A stretch of DNA of 64,000 nucleotides from Bacteroides sp. (GTDB taxonomy: Bacteria > Bacteroidota > Bacteroidia > Bacteroidales > Bacteroidaceae), in the NCBI GenBank assembly GCA_021202275.1, contig JAJQDI010000027.1, forward strand, positions 35,219 to 99,218, given 5' to 3'. Of this stretch, positions 17,728 to 27,491 are shown in pieces (the first letter of the stretch is position 1; each line of letters opens with the position of its first letter). Below the pieces are notes generated by a model, which was given only the letters and a program-made list of their open reading frames with translations, searched no databases and was not told where the DNA came from. A program made the position numbers and the translations under genes.

Positions 17728-19807
17728 CTATCTGTGCTTTTTGGCAAAGCGTGAAGAACCGTCGCGTCTGATATTCGCTTGCAGAAGATACCTGCTATCG
17801 TAATTATACATGATCCGGCCGAAGAACGAATTGTATGTATATTCGCCTCCTGTACCGCTGTTGTCGCGGTAGTCTTCCGGTCCTACGCTGAGGTATGGGT
17901 ATTGAGTGAGGATATACTGATCGCGTGCAGCCGATAAGTCTTCGTACTTTTCGTAATAATTTTCATATCCACCCATCAGGTTCAGACTGTGTTTGCCAAA
18001 GTCTGTCATGTAGGTAGCAATGAGTTGGGATGTGATGTTGTAACTGTCGTTACGCTCTTCTGTCAGCTTATTGGTGCTGTAAGGATTCGCGTTGTCTTCC
18101 AGCCAACCGCCAAACACATCCGGGTCGCTTGCCAGGGTATAGTAAGCCTCTTTCTTGAAAGTCTTGAACTTATTGAAGTTCATGATAGGGGCTACTACTC
18201 CCGACACATTAAATCCTTTGAAAGGCTTGAAATCCAGGGATGCTTTTCCACCCATTTGGGTATACCACTTATCCTGGTTTCCACCCATTTCCAGCAAACC
18301 GTAGGGATTACCTCCGGATTTACCTTCGGCGATACGCCCGTCGTCCCAGGTAGCGGCATAAATGGCAGGCATCATACGTAACGCTGAGAACGGACTATAA
18401 ACCGGTTGATGATGTTTGGAACGTTTCACATTGAAGTCCAATGTGGCACCGATCATTTTATTGATGGTGAAGTCGTTGTTCACGCGTAACATGAAGCGCT
18501 GGAACGTGCGGTTCGCATACAGGCCATTGACTTCGTCGTAGGCCAATGTGGCTTTGGTACGTACAGAATTATTACCACCGGATACCTGCACGGTATGGCT
18601 CTGGCGGGGAGCAGCATCTTTCAGTATCAGGTCTCTCCAGTCTGTGACGGGATAGTTGTTGGGATCCGTTGCGTTGTAGTGGATCCAGTTCCTTACCTGA
18701 TCTGCGCTGTATGCCTGGAAGAAACCGCCGGAAGGATTGTCGTTGTAGCGTAGTTCGTTGGTCATTTCCAGGTACCGTGTGACTCCCGCCATACTGGGCT
18801 GGCGGGTCGGGATCTCGTATCCGAACTCGGCCGAATAAGTCATGTTGAGATCCGACTGACTGGCTCTTTTTGTGGTTACCAGGATCACACCCGCGGCAGC
18901 TCTTGAACCGTAAATAGAGGCCGAAGCCGCGTCTTTCAATACCGAGATGCTCTCTACGTCATTGGGGTTGACCTGATTGATATCTCCGGGTACTCCGTCT
19001 ACAATTACCAGAGGACTGGATTCTCCGATCGTGGTAACTCCGCGGACATATATGTTACTTGCTGTAGCACCGGGAGCATTGTTGTCGCGTGTGATCAACA
19101 GACCTGCTACGGAGCCCTGAAGGGCGGTAGACAATTGTGTGGTTTTCTTTACGGAAAGATCATCTCCCTTGATGGTACCGACAGCTCCGGTCAGGTCTTT
19201 CTTTCTTACCGCTCCGTAGCCAATCACGACTACTTCCTGAAGGGCCTGGATATCCTCTTTCAGTGTGACATTGATAAAAGACTTGCTGCCTATGGCAATT
19301 TCCTGTGGATTGAACCCGATGTAAGAGACCACCAGGGTAGAGCGTAGGGGAACTTCTATCTGGTAATTACCATCCAGGTCGGTTACCGTACCGATATTAC
19401 CTCCTTTGACCCGTACGGAAACTCCGATCAGGGGTTCATCGTTTTCACTTACAACGGTACCTGTGATCCTTTTCAGGTTTTCGTTCTCGGGCGGAGTAAT
19501 CGTTTTTAAGAATAACAGGATTTGTTTGTCCGCTTTTACCTCATACGCGATCTGAGTATCCTGAAACAGCTTGTCTAAGGCTTCTGTCACAGAAACGTTG
19601 GTCACGCTGAAATCTTTTCTCTGATTCAGATCAGCGATGTCCGTTGGGTAGAATACACTGTAACCGCTTGCTTTTTCTATTTGCGGAATGATCTGTCTGA
19701 TGGTTTGTTTTTTCACCGATAAAGTTACCTGGGCAAATCCGTTCCCGCAGAAAAATAACAGTATAAGCAGAATCCATGTCTGTTTTGCAAATTGTTTTTT
19801 TTCTCAT
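17728..19807 (-). pseudogene. SusC-like TonB-dependent transporter with STN domain, N-terminal part
   Basis: The first part of susC contains a secretin/TonB short N-terminal (STN) domain (TIRQIIPQIEKASGYSVFY), a carboxypeptidase-regulatory beta-domain (GTVVSENDEPLIGVSV), the SusC linker ALQEVVVIGYG, the plug (DLTGAVGTI, VRGVTTIG, VIVDGVPG), and half of the barrel, then TAG. The open frame starts only at GTG 19716. The true start is ATG 19807 followed by AG and eight A; with seven A it reads MRKKQFAKQTWILLILLFFC ending GFAQ, a signal peptide in frame. The STN domain implies signalling to the FecR protein encoded upstream. Total length repaired would be about 1110 residues, normal for this class. 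Confidence 0.85.
19795..19802 (-). other. A8 tract that breaks the susC start
   Basis: Eight A on the minus strand follow ATGAG at the start of susC and shift the signal peptide out of frame with the receptor. It has the same tract length and the same +1 direction as the tract at 10883-10890. Confidence 0.75.
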
Positions 19808-19934
19808 TCTAAAAGTATTAGATTTTTTTATTAACTTTGTATTTCCAGAGAAAACAAACGTCTCTCATCCCTCTGAAGCGGGTCAGAGAGTAACATTGTG
19901 CTTTTCTGTAAAATATTTAACTGATTTCTCTTAT

Positions 19935-19965
19935 ACGGGGCCAGCTTTTCCAGGGGTGGCTCCGT
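19935..19965. other. Hairpin between fecR and susC
   Basis: Nine-base arms (ACGGGGCCA and TGGCTCCGT, one wobble pair) enclose a 13-base loop, with a T run on the plus strand, where no gene ends. On the minus strand it lies in the susC leader. Its role is unclear. Confidence 0.4.
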
Positions 19966-20037
19966 GTTTTTTATGATCCTGTGTTTTTTATGTCTTCCTC
20001 ATAATGAATGTGTATTTGAGATTCATACATCAAATAA

Positions 20038-21036
20038 TTACCTCTTATCTATTACGATCGTATTTTCCGCAGGTATGATCTTGTATTTGGTTGTGGTAGT
20101 CTGACTGATAAAGTCTATCACATTTTCCAGGCTGTTGTTGCGTATAACTCCTTCATAGGTATAGTGCCTGACCTCTTCCGATTCAAAGACAAACGTCCAG
20201 TTGTACATCCGGGTCAGTGTTTTACAGATCTCTTCCAGTGTCTCTCCATAGAATGTCAGTTCCTTGCTTCTCCAGAGCAGGAGGTCTGAATTGGAATGGA
20301 GGTCGGTCTTCTCAAAGGTTTGCGTGAGGCGGGTATATTCCACTCTTTCGTTGGGACGCATGATGACTTTCTTTTTGTTGTCATCGACCTGTACCTTTCC
20401 CTCTACCAGGATCACGGATATGGTGCGATCATCTGTATGGGCCCTGACATTGAAACTGGTACCTAAAGCCTTTACGTTGATCCCGTTGGCTTTGACAACA
20501 AAAGGTTTTTTTTCATTTCTGGCTACTTCGAAATAAGCTTCTCCTTCCAGGGTGACTATACGATCGGATCTATTATACGCAGGGTCGTATTTGATCCTGG
20601 AGTCTGAATTGATAAATACCCGGGTCCCATCTGCCAGTACTACGTCGGCCTTCTGGCCATTGGCCACAGACATCACGATCGGGTCTCCCGCGAGCTGATA
20701 TTTTCCTAACGTGTAACCTCCTGCCCCTACGATCAGCACAATGCAGGCAACTGCCGCCGCATAGCGCAGCAAACGAATCGGCAGCAGACGGGAACTTTTT
20801 TCCTTCTTTTTCAGAGAAGTCTCCTCCATATTCTCCAGAATATCCGAAAATATCTCGTTCTGTAGAGCTTCATCCATTTCTTCCGGAGCCAGGTGCCAGC
20901 ACCGCCAGTAATATTCGTAAAATATCTGTCTGGCTTCGGGAGAGCGGATCCACTCCTTCAATATTTGGTTCTCTTCTTCAGTGGTTATCCCCTGGAAGAA
21001 GCGATCTATTAATTCTATGTACTCTTTCTTTTTCAT
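20038..21036 (-). CDS. FecR-family anti-sigma factor
   Basis: This 332-residue inner-membrane regulator has a cytoplasmic N-terminal anti-sigma segment (about 1-85, YIELIDRFFQGITTEEE, EWIRSPEAR) and a single transmembrane helix at about 88-112. A periplasmic FecR beta-domain follows (about 118-215, VVLADGTRVFINSDSRIKY, GEAYFEVA, FVVKANGINVKALGTSFNV), then a C-terminal DUF4974-type domain (about 255-330) resembling an STN fold. It is encoded 82 bases after the ECF sigma gene and 230 bases before the STN-bearing susC. The known mechanism of such sets is that substrate-loaded SusC contacts FecR, which then releases the sigma factor. Confidence 0.92.
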   Translation of the reverse strand: MKKKEYIELIDRFFQGITTEEENQILKEWIRSPEARQIFYEYYWRCWHLAPEEMDEALQNEIFSDILENMEETSLKKKEKSSRLLPIRLLRYAAAVACIVLIVGAGGYTLGKYQLAGDPIVMSVANGQKADVVLADGTRVFINSDSRIKYDPAYNRSDRIVTLEGEAYFEVARNEKKPFVVKANGINVKALGTSFNVRAHTDDRTISVILVEGKVQVDDNKKKVIMRPNERVEYTRLTQTFEKTDLHSNSDLLLWRSKELTFYGETLEEICKTLTRMYNWTFVFESEEVRHYTYEGVIRNNSLENVIDFISQTTTTKYKIIPAENTIVIDKR

Positions 21037-21118
21037 CTGTATGTACCTTTTATATCTGTGAGAAGGAATAAATACTCAAAAAGAGGGACTGTTTTAACTC
21101 TTTTTAAGTTTTAAGCGA

Positions 21119-21679
21119 TTAAAAGAAGATCATCATATAGTCTCTGAGTTTTTCTTTGAGGTACTTCAGGGTGCGATAGAAGTGTGCTTCCACGGATCTT
21201 TCCGTGATGCCGAGTTCGGTGGCGATCTCTTTGGTAGAGAGATTTCTCTCTTTTTTCATCAGGAAGATCTTTCTGGGTAGTTCGGAAAGTCCCGCTATCA
21301 GTTGAGTGAGGTAATTTTCGAGATAGGCGGTGTTCAGGTGTTCGATGGTATCTTCTTCGAAAGCTTCGGTCTGGTTTCGCAAGCCAGAGTCAACAAATTT
21401 ATTGGTAAGGATCAGGCGTTCCGTTTCTTTGTATACTAAGTTGCGGGCGATGGTATATATATAGGAGGAGAAACTTTTTTCGGGGTCCAGCAGATCACGT
21501 TTTTCCCAGATCGTCAGAAAACAACTCTGGGTAATATCCTTTGCCAGACTTTTATCGTATGACAAAAGAGAAACGGAGTTGTAGAGTTTGGCACTGTATC
21601 TGTTATACAGGGTCTCGAAAGCGTGGATGTTTCCCTTTCTCAGTCTGGCAACTAAAAGCGTATCGTCGTGATCTTGCAT
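21119..21679 (-). CDS. ECF sigma-70 factor (Bacteroidetes type)
   Basis: This 186-residue protein contains region 2 (about 23-90: FETLYNRYSAKLYNSV, DKSLAKDITQSCFLTIWEKR) and region 4 (about 125-180: LPRKIFLMKKERNLSTKEIATELGITERSVEAHFYRTLKYLK, a helix-turn-helix). It heads the fecR-susC-susD chain and probably drives the PUL. ECF/FecR control is most often seen with host-glycan PULs in gut Bacteroides, but the enzyme set here does not settle the substrate. Confidence 0.92.
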   Translation of the reverse strand: MQDHDDTLLVARLRKGNIHAFETLYNRYSAKLYNSVSLLSYDKSLAKDITQSCFLTIWEKRDLLDPEKSFSSYIYTIARNLVYKETERLILTNKFVDSGLRNQTEAFEEDTIEHLNTAYLENYLTQLIAGLSELPRKIFLMKKERNLSTKEIATELGITERSVEAHFYRTLKYLKEKLRDYMMIFF

Positions 21680-22032
21680 AGTAGTTAACGTATAAAACGC
21701 TAAGATACAAAAAAAGGATTTAGGTTAAGAATACATATAAAAACTCTATCGAAAATGTAGGAATGGATACAAAAAAGAGGGATAAGAGGTGAAACGATAA
21801 ATGGGCTTACGAGGGATCTGTCTGAGATCTTCACGCCTGTATGTAGTGAATTCATTTGTTGTCTGCGTGTTTCTTTTCCATGGTTCGTCTCTCTCTGCCG
21901 GATGGAGTATGGGAGTAAATCGCAAATGCAAGGTTATGGCAGGTTATTTAAAAAGGTCTCACCCTGCCTGGAGGTCTCTGGAGAAGGTGTATGCCTGGTA
22001 AACCTCATCGTATGAGTATGTTCATGCAAAGA

Positions 22033-22144
22033 GTGAGAGATGAGAGATCGGTGAGAGATAAAATGTCTGTAATTTTTATCTCTCACTGTTGTATATGGTT
22101 ATTTATCAGTAAAATACCTTCAAAAGTGAGAGATGGTGAGAGAT
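22033..22144. repeat. Cluster of GTGAGAGAT repeats with a 13-base inverted pair
   Basis: GTGAGAGAT occurs exactly at 22033-22041, 22051-22059, 22126-22134 and 22136-22144, with a shortened copy at 22041-22048 and an inverted copy at 22078-22086. The pair 22051-22063 and 22074-22086 forms a perfect 13-base stem with a 10-base loop. It sits in the 567-base gene-free gap (21680-22246) between the divergently placed ends of the hypothetical gene and the ECF sigma promoter region. The rest of the gap shows nothing recognisable. Confidence 0.8.
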
Positions 22145-22246
22145 AAATGGTTTTTTTTGTATAGTAAGAAGTCGTTTGCCTGAACCTATTTATTGAAAAG
22201 GGATCTTCCTGAGAAGAAGCAGGCAACAGTGGTCCCGGCCTTGCGT

Positions 22247-23215
22247 TTACAAAGACTGTTCGACGTATGTCCTTAGTTGCGTAAAGTAGGTGACTCTTTC
22301 TTTTTCTCCGCTTTGAGAGATGACTGTGGAAGACTGGATCATAGAATGTATCCATGACTGCATCTTTTCCACGGTTTCGGCGTCGTCTGTATATACATAA
22401 TTGAGGTAGAATGCCTGGAACATGGCTACTTTGCCGTAGTCACTGGTTACTAAGGTATACCAGTTCTGTATACTTGTATTCGCTATACAAATAATGACTT
22501 CTTTTTTCGGGTCGTGATCATACCCTTTTCTTGCGATCGACTCCAGTTTATTCAACAGATCAATCGTCTCTTCTTTCAGCAGAGCTACACTATCGTCGGA
22601 GAGCAGACCGATGATCCGGAAATAATGAATATCCTCTACAAGGTCGCGGATGATGTTGTTGCCGAAAATAAAATAGGTTTTCCGGAAATGTGACATGGTT
22701 TCCTGATAATCCTCAGCAAACCGGGCAAACCGTTCGCTGTATACCACATCTTCGAATCGGGTATACCGGGTATGATCATCGTTCTGAAAGTGTATCCATT
22801 TCAGATGATAAAGGTTCCGGAGGCCTACATAAGAAAGGATCAGTATGTCCGGAAGCATGTTACAGACCAGCAGAAAAGAATTATTGGGAGTATCGGCCGC
22901 TTTTTTATAGATATCCAATAGGTCGTATTTCAGTTGGAAGTCGGTGTCTGTGAGTTTGTCATAGGTATAATAGCATAATTTCAGTAAGGAGGTAGCACGG
23001 TTTGGATGGACAATAGCCGCCGCATCCAGGGGCAACGACGAGAAAAGTGTTTCTACCTCTTCCAGAGTAAACGATGTGGTATGATCCAGTTTGTCCTGTA
23101 TATATTTCCTGTCTTGATTCAACACGCTTTGCAACGTTTGCAGAAGCACTTCGTTGTCCGGAAAGTGTCGAGTTAACGCAGATGTAAGTTGTGTGTGGAT
23201 ATACCCTTTTTCCAT
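22247..23215 (-). CDS. Hypothetical cytosolic protein, family not recognised
   Basis: This 322-residue protein has no signal peptide or membrane helix. It looks all-alpha: an N-terminal segment (HTQLTSALTRHFPDNEVLLQ), a central region rich in Leu, Tyr and Phe, and a helical C-terminus with KMQSWIHSMIQSS. There are no clear catalytic motifs and no evident helix-turn-helix. The frame begins at TTG 23221, but ATG 23215 (MEKGYIHTQ) is the better start. It stands alone with the GTGAGAGAT repeat cluster just past its stop. I do not recognise the family. Confidence 0.6.
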   Translation of the reverse strand: MEKGYIHTQLTSALTRHFPDNEVLLQTLQSVLNQDRKYIQDKLDHTTSFTLEEVETLFSSLPLDAAAIVHPNRATSLLKLCYYTYDKLTDTDFQLKYDLLDIYKKAADTPNNSFLLVCNMLPDILILSYVGLRNLYHLKWIHFQNDDHTRYTRFEDVVYSERFARFAEDYQETMSHFRKTYFIFGNNIIRDLVEDIHYFRIIGLLSDDSVALLKEETIDLLNKLESIARKGYDHDPKKEVIICIANTSIQNWYTLVTSDYGKVAMFQAFYLNYVYTDDAETVEKMQSWIHSMIQSSTVISQSGEKERVTYFTQLRTYVEQSL

Positions 23216-23645
23216 GATCAAGTATTGTTTTTCGGCGGTAAAGATAATAATTTGTCAAATATAAAAGTTTTAATTGTTTTAAAAAGAGCTTTTTGACATT
23301 TTTGCCGTATCTGTTTCGTTGTGTAGTGCCGGATGAGTTGTGATGCTAATTTATAGGTATAGAAAAGAACAGCGTATCTATGATCTGGTAGTGCATCACG
23401 AGGGTAGGGTGTCTGTTTCTGCCGACCCGGTACAGGAAAGTGGTTGGGCCGGAAGAATAACAAAAAAAGAATATCCGGAATATCCTACCCCTTTGTAGGT
23501 AATTTGCATCTGTCTGCCGGGGGTATAAAATACCCATAAAAAGTGATTGCCACATCTAAAATATTAAAGGAACTTTGCAGTGTAAAAAAAGTGTTAAGTC
23601 AATCCCTGGTGAAATAGATACTATAGACAGGATAAAATCATAAAA
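23216..23645. other. Divergent intergenic region
   Basis: This 430-base AT-rich gap lies between the divergent hypothetical gene and the TonB receptor gene. A minus-strand TATATTTG at 23256-23263 fits the TAnnTTTG -7 box for the hypothetical gene. Toward the receptor only an imperfect GAACTTTG (23570-23577) is seen. No clear Fur-box palindrome was found by eye, although the downstream locus looks iron-related. Confidence 0.4.
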
Positions 23646-26015
23646 ATGAACGCAATAAAATTCTACACAACACTTATCGCACTTCTGATCCCTTTGTTCG
23701 TTACCGGACAAGGAAGGGCTACGTTGCGTGGTACGGTCACTACTACAAACAAAGAGGCTATTGAATATGCTTCTGTTTATCTGAAGAATACTTCCTATGG
23801 TACGACTACGGATCTGAAAGGAAAATTCTATATACATGTGAAGCCGGGTACCTATACCTTGGTCGTATCTACTCTCGGGTATCAGACGTATGAAGAAAAA
23901 ATTGATATCAGACCCGGAGATCCGACCAATGTCCATATCCGGTTGAAAGAATCCAATATCGGTCTGGGAGAAGTAGAGATTGTAGGCTCCATGGTACAGA
24001 AAGTCAACCAGACTGCTTACAATGTAGTAGCGATGGATGCCAAGGCCCTTCACAACAGTACGTTGGATCTGGCTCACGCTCTGGATCGCATATCCGGTAT
24101 CAAGATCAAAGAGACAGGGGGTGTTGGTTCGGATATGCAATTGATGATGGATGGGTTCAGTGGGAAACACATTAAAGTATTTGTAGATGGTGTACCTCAG
24201 GAAGGAGTTGGGAGTTCTTTCGGATTAAATAATATCCCTGTTAATTATGCGGATCGTATTGAGGTATATAAGGGAGTCGTACCTGTAGGATTTGGAACCG
24301 ACGCCATTGGTGGAGTAATTAATATCATTACAAAAAAGAATAAGAACCGATGGTTCGTGAATGCTTCTTATTCCTATGGGTCATTCAATACGCACAAATC
24401 GTATGTTAACTTAGGACAAACGTTTAAAAATGGTCTTACCTATGAGATCAATGCTTTTCAGAATTACTCAGATAATAATTACTATGTAGATACTCCGGTC
24501 AAAGATTTTGAGACAGGTGCTATTGATAAAACGGAGATCGAGCATGTCAAACGTTTCCATGATACGTATCATAACGAAGCTATTATCGGTAAGTTCGGTA
24601 TTGTAGATAAAAAATGGGCAGATCGTCTGATGGTCGGACTCACCTATTCAAAAATGTATAAAGACATTCAGACGGGTGTGCGTCAGGAGGTAGTATTTGG
24701 TGGGAAGTATCGCAAAGGTCATGCGCTGATGCCTTCTTTGGAGTATCGTAAGCGTGATCTTATTGCCAAAGGATTGGATGTGACATTGACGGCCAATTAC
24801 AATAAAGACATAACCGAGAATGTAGATACAGCTACTTACGAGTACAACTGGCGGGGTGAAAAACGACTCCTTAGAATGCCCGGTGAACAGTCTTATCAGC
24901 ATACCCGTTCGGACAATAAAAACTGGAATGGAACATTTACGGCCAATTACCGTCTGGGAGAGACACATTTGTTTACTCTCAATCATGTACTGAGTCATTT
25001 TGAACGCTCCAACAGATCTTTATTAACCCATACATCCGGCGATGCAATACCGAAAGAAACGCGTAAAAATATTACCGGACTTTCTTACCGTTTCATGCCT
25101 TCGCAACAATGGAATTTCTCGGCATTTGGTAAATATTATGATCAGTTTATTGCTGGTCCTATTGCTACGACTTCTGCGCAAGACGAGTATACGCGGACTA
25201 CCAACTCCATAAGCACTATCGGATATGGCGCTGCGGGCACCTATTTTATCCTGAAAAGTGTGCAGGCCAAACTTTCTTATGAAAAAGCATACCGCTTGCC
25301 TACCAATGAAGAAATGTTTGGTGATGAGGATTTGGAAACCGGTGATCTGGCTATCAAACCTGAGAACAGTGATAACCTGAATCTGAATGTAAGCTATAAT
25401 GAGATATTTGGAAGACACTCCGTGTATGTGGAAGGTGCTCTTATCTATCGTAGCACAAAAGATTATATCCAGCGTAGTATAGTAGATCTGAGTGGAGGCA
25501 AATCCGGAGCTGCTTATGAAAATCATGGCCGTGTACTTACCAAAGGGTTTAATCTGTCCTTTAGATACGGTTTCAGTAATTGGGTGAGTGCAGGAGGAAG
25601 TTTTACGCAAATGAATGTGCGTGATGATGTGAAAACCGTTAGTGCAGAGAGTAATCAGCAGAGTCTTACTTATGGGGCACGAATGCCGAACATACCTTAC
25701 CAGTTTGCGAATGCGGATGTTACATTCTATTGGCATGATCTTGGCAAGAAAGGGAATGCCCTGAGCCTTATGTATAATAATTTCTATATGCATAGTTTTC
25801 CCCGTTTTTCAGAAGCACTGGGTAGTGAATCTGATTTTATCGTGCCTACACAATTATCTCATGATCTGACTTTATCATATGGTATAAAAAGCGGACGTTA
25901 TAATTTTTCGTTAGAGTGCCGGAATTTTACGAATGAAAAGTTGTATGATAATTTCAGCTTACAAAAAGCAGGCAGAGCTTTTTATGGTAAAATAAGAGTC
26001 TATTTTGGAAATTGA
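23646..26015 (+). CDS. TonB-dependent outer-membrane receptor, XusA-like
   Basis: This 789-residue receptor probably imports an iron-siderophore complex. It has a signal peptide (1-22, ending TGQ), a carboxypeptidase-regulatory domain (about 25-105: RATLRGTVTTTNKEAIEYASV), a plug (about 110-220: VFVDGVPQEGVGSS, GFGTDAIGGVINIIT), then a 22-strand-type barrel ending FYGKIRVYFGN. It lacks SusC hallmarks and has no SusD partner. It is followed by a DUF4374 lipoprotein, an esterase and a PepSY protein, the context of the xusABC xenosiderophore locus described in Bacteroides thetaiotaomicron. The ligand is inferred from context. Confidence 0.85.
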   Translation: MNAIKFYTTLIALLIPLFVTGQGRATLRGTVTTTNKEAIEYASVYLKNTSYGTTTDLKGKFYIHVKPGTYTLVVSTLGYQTYEEKIDIRPGDPTNVHIRLKESNIGLGEVEIVGSMVQKVNQTAYNVVAMDAKALHNSTLDLAHALDRISGIKIKETGGVGSDMQLMMDGFSGKHIKVFVDGVPQEGVGSSFGLNNIPVNYADRIEVYKGVVPVGFGTDAIGGVINIITKKNKNRWFVNASYSYGSFNTHKSYVNLGQTFKNGLTYEINAFQNYSDNNYYVDTPVKDFETGAIDKTEIEHVKRFHDTYHNEAIIGKFGIVDKKWADRLMVGLTYSKMYKDIQTGVRQEVVFGGKYRKGHALMPSLEYRKRDLIAKGLDVTLTANYNKDITENVDTATYEYNWRGEKRLLRMPGEQSYQHTRSDNKNWNGTFTANYRLGETHLFTLNHVLSHFERSNRSLLTHTSGDAIPKETRKNITGLSYRFMPSQQWNFSAFGKYYDQFIAGPIATTSAQDEYTRTTNSISTIGYGAAGTYFILKSVQAKLSYEKAYRLPTNEEMFGDEDLETGDLAIKPENSDNLNLNVSYNEIFGRHSVYVEGALIYRSTKDYIQRSIVDLSGGKSGAAYENHGRVLTKGFNLSFRYGFSNWVSAGGSFTQMNVRDDVKTVSAESNQQSLTYGARMPNIPYQFANADVTFYWHDLGKKGNALSLMYNNFYMHSFPRFSEALGSESDFIVPTQLSHDLTLSYGIKSGRYNFSLECRNFTNEKLYDNFSLQKAGRAFYGKIRVYFGN

Positions 26016-26072
26016 TATAAAAAGATAATCACTATTTATTCTAATAAATCATATATTTAAGAATTGAACAAT

Positions 26073-27458
26073 ATGAAGAATTTATTATTAAAAGGCCTTG
26101 TTGCATGTGTGCTGACAGGATGTGTATTTACTTCCTGCGATGATGATGAAAAGGAAAACGGTCCTACTGGTAATGGCGACCTGGAAACTTACGTTATTGC
26201 TGCGACTGTTACTGCGAATTCTGTATCTTCCAGTTATTTAGTTACTACTGAGGAACTGAGTAGCGGAGAAGTGACTACCAGGAATAATGGTCTTACCACA
26301 GAAACAGGAACTCAGTGGATATACTACCAGGATAAATATCTGTACCGTCTTGTGTATAATCAGGGAAATGCTGGCCTGACTTCGTCATACATCCTCAACG
26401 ATCAGGGTAAAGTAGAGGAACGCAATAAAAGTTACGAGATCAAGCGTTTTACTTCCAATGGTATTTATAAGAACTACATTATCACCTCTTCTACGGGAGA
26501 TATGGGTACAGAGTATGCTGATGAGAATGGTTATTTACCCAAAGGATTTCTGTTCAGTTACCTGGATGTAGAAAATGAAACTGCGACTTCAAATGACGAT
26601 GTAATTTACAGTGAAAACTATCTGAACAATGGTGAGTATGTTACATTAGCTGGTTTTCTCGAAGTTAACAATAAAATCTACTCAGCACCTATTTCTATGG
26701 GACTGAGTCAGTATGGAGTGAAAGCAAATGATGGAAAATATGTCCTCTATCCTGATTTGGTGAAAGAAGAAGCCGGGGGATCCAACAGTAGTGCCTGGCA
26801 GAAAGATGAATTGCAATGGACACAGTATCCGAACGAAGCCTGGATTGCTATCTACAGTGATCAGAGCTTCAAAAACCCCAAACTTATCAAAACAGATAAG
26901 ATCAGTTATGCTTGCGGACGTCGTCAGTCACAGTATTACCAGACTATATGGGCAGCAGATAATGGTGACATCTACGTGTTCTCACCCAGTCATGCCAAGA
27001 CGATGAGTGATGACCGGCAGAAGACTACGCTAAATGCTGGTGTAGTGCGTATTAAATCAGGTGCTGATGAGTTTGATCCGGACTATCATTACGATATAGA
27101 AACAGCTGCCGGAGGCAGAGCTTTTTTGCGTTGCTGGCATCTTACAGAAGATTATTTCCTGTTGTTAATGTATGATAAACCTTATTCTGAGTCTGGCTAT
27201 GCAGCCACAGAATTGGCTATTTATAAAGGTGAGGATAAAAAGCTCATCCCGGTTAATGGTCTTCCCGAAGCAGATGTGATTTCCGGATTTGGTAATGCTC
27301 CGTATTGTGAAAATGGAGTGGCTTATATGGCTGTAACAACAACAGAAGGTGCTCCTGCCATATATACAATTGATCCAGCCACAGGGAAAGCATCCAAGGG
27401 TCTTACAGTGGAAGCTACTCAGGTCAGTGCTGTCGGTAAATTAAGTTATAAAGAATAA
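26073..27458 (+). CDS. DUF4374 lipoprotein, XusB-like
   Basis: This 461-residue lipoprotein has a signal peptide with two Cys candidates; C22 (FTSC) is followed at once by DDDE, an acidic stretch of the kind known as a lipoprotein surface-export signal in Bacteroidota, so surface exposure is likely. The body is beta-rich with repeated blade-like segments (TQWIYYQDKYLYRLVYNQG, AAGGRAFLRCWHLTEDYFLLL, GVAYMAVTTTEGAPAIYTID), as in DUF4374 proteins. XusB of B. thetaiotaomicron belongs to this family and binds enterobactin-type siderophores. The frame opens at TTG 26064; ATG 26073 is preferred. The gene lies 57 bases after the receptor gene. Confidence 0.83.
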   Translation: MKNLLLKGLVACVLTGCVFTSCDDDEKENGPTGNGDLETYVIAATVTANSVSSSYLVTTEELSSGEVTTRNNGLTTETGTQWIYYQDKYLYRLVYNQGNAGLTSSYILNDQGKVEERNKSYEIKRFTSNGIYKNYIITSSTGDMGTEYADENGYLPKGFLFSYLDVENETATSNDDVIYSENYLNNGEYVTLAGFLEVNNKIYSAPISMGLSQYGVKANDGKYVLYPDLVKEEAGGSNSSAWQKDELQWTQYPNEAWIAIYSDQSFKNPKLIKTDKISYACGRRQSQYYQTIWAADNGDIYVFSPSHAKTMSDDRQKTTLNAGVVRIKSGADEFDPDYHYDIETAAGGRAFLRCWHLTEDYFLLLMYDKPYSESGYAATELAIYKGEDKKLIPVNGLPEADVISGFGNAPYCENGVAYMAVTTTEGAPAIYTIDPATGKASKGLTVEATQVSAVGKLSYKE

Positions 27459-27491
27459 TTCTCAGACCCGGAACGTTTTTCATACGGAGAG

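Noticed and set aside
12932..19807. TAG read as an amino acid (recoding) in susC and susE
   Set aside because: TAG is the normal stop of mrdA, of the WN-repeat gene and of the 173-residue secreted protein gene, so genome-wide recoding is not supported; nonsense change or sequence error is simpler.
22033..22144. CRISPR array
   Set aside because: Repeats are only nine bases, spacing is irregular, one copy is inverted, and there are no cas genes.
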